A DNA stretch of 64,000 bases from Tous-C4FEB sp044356555. Lineage in GTDB: Bacteria > Verrucomicrobiota > Verrucomicrobiia > Opitutales > Opitutaceae. The translations under genes were made by a program, and so were the position numbers. The DNA is taken from NCBI GenBank assembly GCA_044356555.1, contig JBIKWB010000014.1, positions 62,001-126,000 of the forward strand, in the 5' to 3' direction. The notes beneath the pieces were generated by a model, which saw only the letters and a list, made by a program, of their open reading frames with translations, was not told the DNA's origin and made no database searches. Below, in pieces: positions 60,799 through 64,000 of the stretch (positions are counted from its first letter, which is position 1; the number at the start of each line of letters is the position of its first letter).

Positions 60799-62034
60799 AT
60801 GATCGCATCCTCCACTTTTGACACTGCTGCCACGCCGGACCGGCATTCGCTTCCGGACGCGGGTGGACACTTCGGCCGCTATGGCGGGGTTTTTGTCCCC
60901 GAGACCTTGATGACGGCGCTTGCAGAGCTGGGCGCAGTCTACTCGGAGGCCCGAGACGATCCGGCGTTTCAAGCGAAGTTAAAGGAGCACCTGAAGGAAT
61001 TCGCCGGGCGGCCGACGGAGCTTTATCTCGCCGAACGACTCACGGCGCACTGCGGGGGCGCCAAGATTTATCTCAAGCGCGAGGACCTGCTGCACACGGG
61101 GGCGCACAAGATCAACAACGCTTTGGGGCAGGCCATGCTCGCGTTGCGCATGGGAAAAAAGCGGGTCATTGCGGAAACCGGTGCCGGTCAACACGGGGTG
61201 GCGACTGCGGCCGTGTGCGCGAAGTTTGGCCTCGAATGCGTCGTGTATATGGGAGCCGTCGATATGGAGCGGCAGGCGCTGAATGTGTTTCGGATGCGAT
61301 TGATGGGCGCTGAAGTGCGGGCCGTCACATCCGGTCAGAAGACGCTCAAAGACGCAGTAAACGAGGCGATGCGGGACTGGGTGACCAATGTCCGTGGCAC
61401 CCACTACATCCTCGGCTCGGCTCTTGGCTCGCACCCGTATCCCATGATGGTCCGGGATTTTCACCGGGTGATTGGCCAAGAAACGAAGACGCAGTTGCTG
61501 GCCCGCGAGGGTCGCCTGCCCGACGAGATGATTGCGTGCGTGGGCGGCGGTTCGAATGCGATCGGATTTTTCTTTGATTTTCTCGAGGAGAAATCGGTGC
61601 GGCTGATCGGGGTCGAAGCGGGCGGACGTGGGATTCGCCGCGGCGAACATGCGGCGCGGTTTGAGGGCGGAAAGCTCGGTGTCCTCCAAGGCGCCAAGAC
61701 CTACATCCTCCAGGATCCCGACGGGCAGATTGAACTTACGCACTCGGTGAGCGCCGGACTCGATTATGCGGCGATCGGGCCGGAGCACGCCTACTACCGC
61801 GATCAAAAGCGGATAGATTTTGCCTACGCCTGCGACGACGAGGTCATGGAGACGTTCCAGTTGTTGTCGCGATTGGAGGGAATCATTCCCGCGTTGGAAA
61901 GCACCCACGCGGTGGTGCACGCGATCAAGCGGGCGAAGCTCATGCGGAAAGATGAGATCATTGTGGTGAATCTTTCGGGCCGCGGGGACAAGGATGTGAA
62001 CCAAGTGGCGAAAATCCTCGGCGTCGCTTTATGA
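60799..62034 (+). CDS. trpB: tryptophan synthase beta chain
   Basis: PLP enzyme joining indole and serine into tryptophan. The 411-residue TrpB1-type protein has YGGVFVPETLMTAL at the N-terminus, the Schiff-base lysine K104 in HTGAHKINNALGQA, ETGAGQHGVATA, the PLP-phosphate-binding CVGGGSNAIG loop and the C-terminal NLSGRGDKD. No trpA follows: yicC overlaps the stop by four bases. So the alpha subunit must be encoded elsewhere. Confidence 0.96.
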   Translation: MIASSTFDTAATPDRHSLPDAGGHFGRYGGVFVPETLMTALAELGAVYSEARDDPAFQAKLKEHLKEFAGRPTELYLAERLTAHCGGAKIYLKREDLLHTGAHKINNALGQAMLALRMGKKRVIAETGAGQHGVATAAVCAKFGLECVVYMGAVDMERQALNVFRMRLMGAEVRAVTSGQKTLKDAVNEAMRDWVTNVRGTHYILGSALGSHPYPMMVRDFHRVIGQETKTQLLAREGRLPDEMIACVGGGSNAIGFFFDFLEEKSVRLIGVEAGGRGIRRGEHAARFEGGKLGVLQGAKTYILQDPDGQIELTHSVSAGLDYAAIGPEHAYYRDQKRIDFAYACDDEVMETFQLLSRLEGIIPALESTHAVVHAIKRAKLMRKDEIIVVNLSGRGDKDVNQVAKILGVAL

Positions 62035-62903
62035 AGTCAATGACCGGTTATGGACGGGCGACGGCGGGGCTTGGGTCCGATACGATTACGATTCAAGTGA
62101 GCTCGGTTAACCGGAAGACGCTCGATCTGACGGTAAAATTGCCCGAGGAGTGGGCGGCGCTGGAGCCGGCGATCACCGAGAAAGGCCGGCGCCATGCGTC
62201 ACGTGGCAAGGTCCATGTGCAGATTGAACTAACCGGTGCCACCGGCAATCGGCAGGAGGTTTGGGATGAGGCGGCCGCGATTGAGACGCTCAACCGACTG
62301 GCTACGTTCGCGTCAAGGCAGGGAGTCGTGTTTGGGCCGACACCCGAGCTGTTGTGGGACATCGCCCGGTCGCAGCGAAAAGTGAATGACTTTCCATCGA
62401 TGGAAGAGGCTCAGGAAGCCGTACTGGCCGCGCTGGAATCGGCTTTGCGGTCGTTTGTGGCGATGCGAGCCAAGGAAGGCGAAGCGCTCCTCGTGGATTT
62501 CATTGGCCGCCTTGAGCTGCTGCGCCGGCAAGTGGATCTCATCGCCGCCCGAGCACCGCTCGTACCGCCGCTCTACCGGGATCAACTCTTGCTCCGCCTG
62601 CGGACGGCGGAATTGGACCTAAAGGTAGACGACGAGCGGGTGCTGAAGGAGCTCGCGCTCTTCGCCGACCGTTGCGATGTGACAGAGGAACTGACTCGTT
62701 TGCGCAGCCATCTCGAGCAATTCACCGCCTTGCTGAAGTCCGATGGCGAGATTGGCCGCAAATCGGAGTTTATTTTGCAGGAGATCGGCCGTGAGGTTAA
62801 CACGATCGGTAGCAAGGCCAACGACCTCACGATCTCTCGGGCGGTGATCGAGTTGAAGAATGAGCTGGAGCGAATCCGCGAGCAGATCGCCAACGTCGAG
62901 TAG
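62031..62903 (+). CDS. yicC: YicC family endoribonuclease
   Basis: 290 residues with the YicC N-terminal domain (MKSMTGYGRA, then SSVNRKTLDLTVKLPEEW) and the C-terminal DUF1732 domain (DVTEELTRLRSHLEQFTALL, GRKSEFILQEIGREVNTIGSKAND). E. coli YicC is an endoribonuclease that cleaves within small RNAs. The ATG overlaps the trpB stop (ATGA), so translation is coupled to trpB, an unusual pairing. It is convergent with lspA (10-base gap). Confidence 0.93.
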   Translation: MKSMTGYGRATAGLGSDTITIQVSSVNRKTLDLTVKLPEEWAALEPAITEKGRRHASRGKVHVQIELTGATGNRQEVWDEAAAIETLNRLATFASRQGVVFGPTPELLWDIARSQRKVNDFPSMEEAQEAVLAALESALRSFVAMRAKEGEALLVDFIGRLELLRRQVDLIAARAPLVPPLYRDQLLLRLRTAELDLKVDDERVLKELALFADRCDVTEELTRLRSHLEQFTALLKSDGEIGRKSEFILQEIGREVNTIGSKANDLTISRAVIELKNELERIREQIANVE

Positions 62904-62913
62904 CCGGTTTGAT

Positions 62914-63453
62914 CTACTTCGGCTCGCGGAGTGAGTGCCAGAGGTAGAAACCGACGCCCACGCAAATGCCGGAGTCAGCGACATTGAAGGTCGGGTAAAC
63001 GTAACTTCCGAAATGTAGGTCGATAAAATCGACCACATGGCCGTAAGCCAAGCGGTCGATGACATTTCCGACGATGCCGCCGCAAAGGAGACCAAAACAT
63101 AGCTGGGAGCGGTGCTCCCGCAAACCTAGGGCGTGACGCCAGATGACGATGGCCGCCAGCGTGACCAAGGCGAAAACTGCGAGCAGGACGCTCTGCCCGG
63201 AGAACATGCTCCACGCCGCCCCGGTGTTGCCGACGTGGACGATGTAGAAGAAATTCCTGATTACGGTGATCGCCCCGTGGCCTTCACCGTAAGTTGGGAA
63301 CGGAAGATGGGCGACGATCGCCAATTTGGTCAGCTGATCGGCGATCAGCACGATAGCTGCGATGACAAGCAGTCGGCGGTAAGCCAGCAACCGGCTAAGC
63401 CAAGGCGCGGGCGCCGAGACACTCGACGCGTTGGGCTTGCTGGGATCGGGCAT
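62914..63453 (-). CDS. lspA: lipoprotein signal peptidase LspA
   Basis: A type II signal peptidase that removes the signal from lipidated prolipoproteins. It has 179 residues and four membrane segments (VIAAIVLIADQLTKLAIV first). Catalytic-region motifs are NTGAAWSMFSG, GGIVGNVIDRLAYGHVVDFID (first Asp) and FNVADSGICVG (second Asp). ATG 63453; GTG 63459 is two codons upstream. It works with the Lol genes and the lipobox protein at 44508. The DksA-like gene is upstream on the same strand. Confidence 0.95.
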   Translation of the reverse strand: MPDPSKPNASSVSAPAPWLSRLLAYRRLLVIAAIVLIADQLTKLAIVAHLPFPTYGEGHGAITVIRNFFYIVHVGNTGAAWSMFSGQSVLLAVFALVTLAAIVIWRHALGLREHRSQLCFGLLCGGIVGNVIDRLAYGHVVDFIDLHFGSYVYPTFNVADSGICVGVGFYLWHSLREPK

Positions 63454-63502
63454 CGTCACCGGCTAGTTCGCATTCGAAGTGGTGGGCCCTCGGGCGAGAG
63501 AA

Positions 63503-64000
63503 TTACTCGCCGTTGTCGTCGCCGCTTGTGCCGCTGGGCGCACCGTCTTCGCCCATTTCGCCGAGAATACCGGCTTGGGTACGGGAACGGTGGCGGTTCC
63601 GCTCAAGCTCCTTCTGAGCGCTGGCCGAATAGCGTGTAAAGGGCACAGCCAGCAGACGATCTTTTGCGATTGGCTCTTGGGTAACCTCGCAGATGCCGTA
63701 GGTGCCGTCTTTGATCCGCTTGATGGCAGCCTCGATTTCCCCGAGGGCCTCCTGCTCGCTGGAGACAAGGCTGAGTGCGAAGTCACGGTCGAAGGTATCG
63801 GTGCCCGAGTCGGCTTGGTGCTGACCGTAGGACGACAAGTCGCCCGAGTCGTCTTTGGATGAGCGCTTGAGCGTCTCTTCGGAGTGAAGCTCGATGCCCG
63901 CGGTCAGGTGGCGGCGGAGATCAAGCAAGAGCTTGTAATAACGTTTGTATTTTTCCGGGACTTCAACCTCGAGCACCGCTTCGATCGATTTTACTTTCTT
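63503..64000 (-). CDS. DksA/TraR-like protein (5' end outside window)
   Basis: The frame is open to the window edge, and no ATG is present in the 166 codons seen, so the start lies beyond 64000. The visible part has a helical coiled-coil region (LLDLRRHLTAGIELHS, then a DTFDRDFALSLVSSEQEAL coil) and a C-terminal zinc-finger-type segment, GTYGICEVTQEPIAKDRLLAVPFTRY. The sequence after GICEVTQEPI lacks the second CxxC; only one of four zinc cysteines remains, so metal binding is probably lost. By family it acts as an RNA polymerase secondary-channel factor. GTG 63976 would be an internal start. Confidence 0.8.
   Translation of the reverse strand, partial: KKVKSIEAVLEVEVPEKYKRYYKLLLDLRRHLTAGIELHSEETLKRSSKDDSGDLSSYGQHQADSGTDTFDRDFALSLVSSEQEALGEIEAAIKRIKDGTYGICEVTQEPIAKDRLLAVPFTRYSASAQKELERNRHRSRTQAGILGEMGEDGAPSGTSGDDNGE

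Overview
This 64 kb window is GC-rich, densely coded chromosomal DNA from a Gram-negative bacterium. The best fit is a verrucomicrobium close to the Opitutaceae. Support comes from an outer-membrane gene set (lpxB, lpxK, LolC/D-type exporter, lspA, an autotransporter esterase), from an exported protein ending in a beta-rich tandem module of a type I associate with Verrucomicrobia, from RNase HIII next to RNase HII, and from almost no Shine-Dalgarno sequences before the genes. The taxonomic call rests on recall of family traits, not on a database search. I saw no rRNA, tRNA, CRISPR array, prophage or intact insertion sequence.

Layout. 0-8.6 kb: lipB-lipA (lipoate synthesis), a purine nucleoside phosphorylase, a Tat-exported oxidoreductase, then lysS followed by lolC-lolD-oxidoreductase with overlapping reading frames. 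8.6-16 kb: a cytochrome P450 broken by one in-frame stop codon, divergent from a stand-alone condensation-domain acyltransferase, then lpxB, hemA and a GDSL autotransporter. 16-25.8 kb: two methyltransferases, dnaE, rpsU with a strong terminator, a TIM-barrel protein, mutY, and rnhC and rnhB in tandem. 25.9-30.4 kb is a signalling block: a PAS histidine kinase, an ECF sigma factor with a small membrane protein and a periplasmic Spy/CpxP-like protein, a REC-domain protein and a DUF4239 membrane protein. 30.5-34.8 kb: an exported MTA/SAH-nucleosidase-like protein, a pseudouridine synthase, a DTW-domain tRNA-modifying enzyme, an exported hydrolase and the remnant of an IS1595-type transposase. 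34.9-47 kb: a class V aminotransferase, lpxK, an M29 aminopeptidase, adenosine deaminase, rluD, a phosphodiester-glycosidase protein, ppx/gppA, rsmI, a 54-residue lipoprotein too short for usual gene callers, a coiled-coil protein and pgi. 47-64 kb: a GAF-type II/IV secretion ATPase fusion, yraN, zwf-opcA, tyrS, a peroxiredoxin, aconitase, a STAS/SpoIIE pair, trpB-yicC, lspA and a DksA/TraR-like protein cut by the window edge.

Most genes are housekeeping. Pgi, Zwf and OpcA form an upper-sugar/pentose-phosphate set. LpxB, LpxK, the LolCD-linked oxidoreductase and LspA serve envelope construction. The most interesting parts are the ECF three-gene module, the P450/acyltransferase pair with its nonsense codon, the LolCD-linked sugar-nucleotide-type oxidoreductase, the exported nucleosidase, and a family of intergenic repeats built from CACGGAT or CACGGAA units. 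Start codons are commonly preceded by a short pyrimidine run (such as TTCC or CCC directly before ATG) rather than by GGAG.
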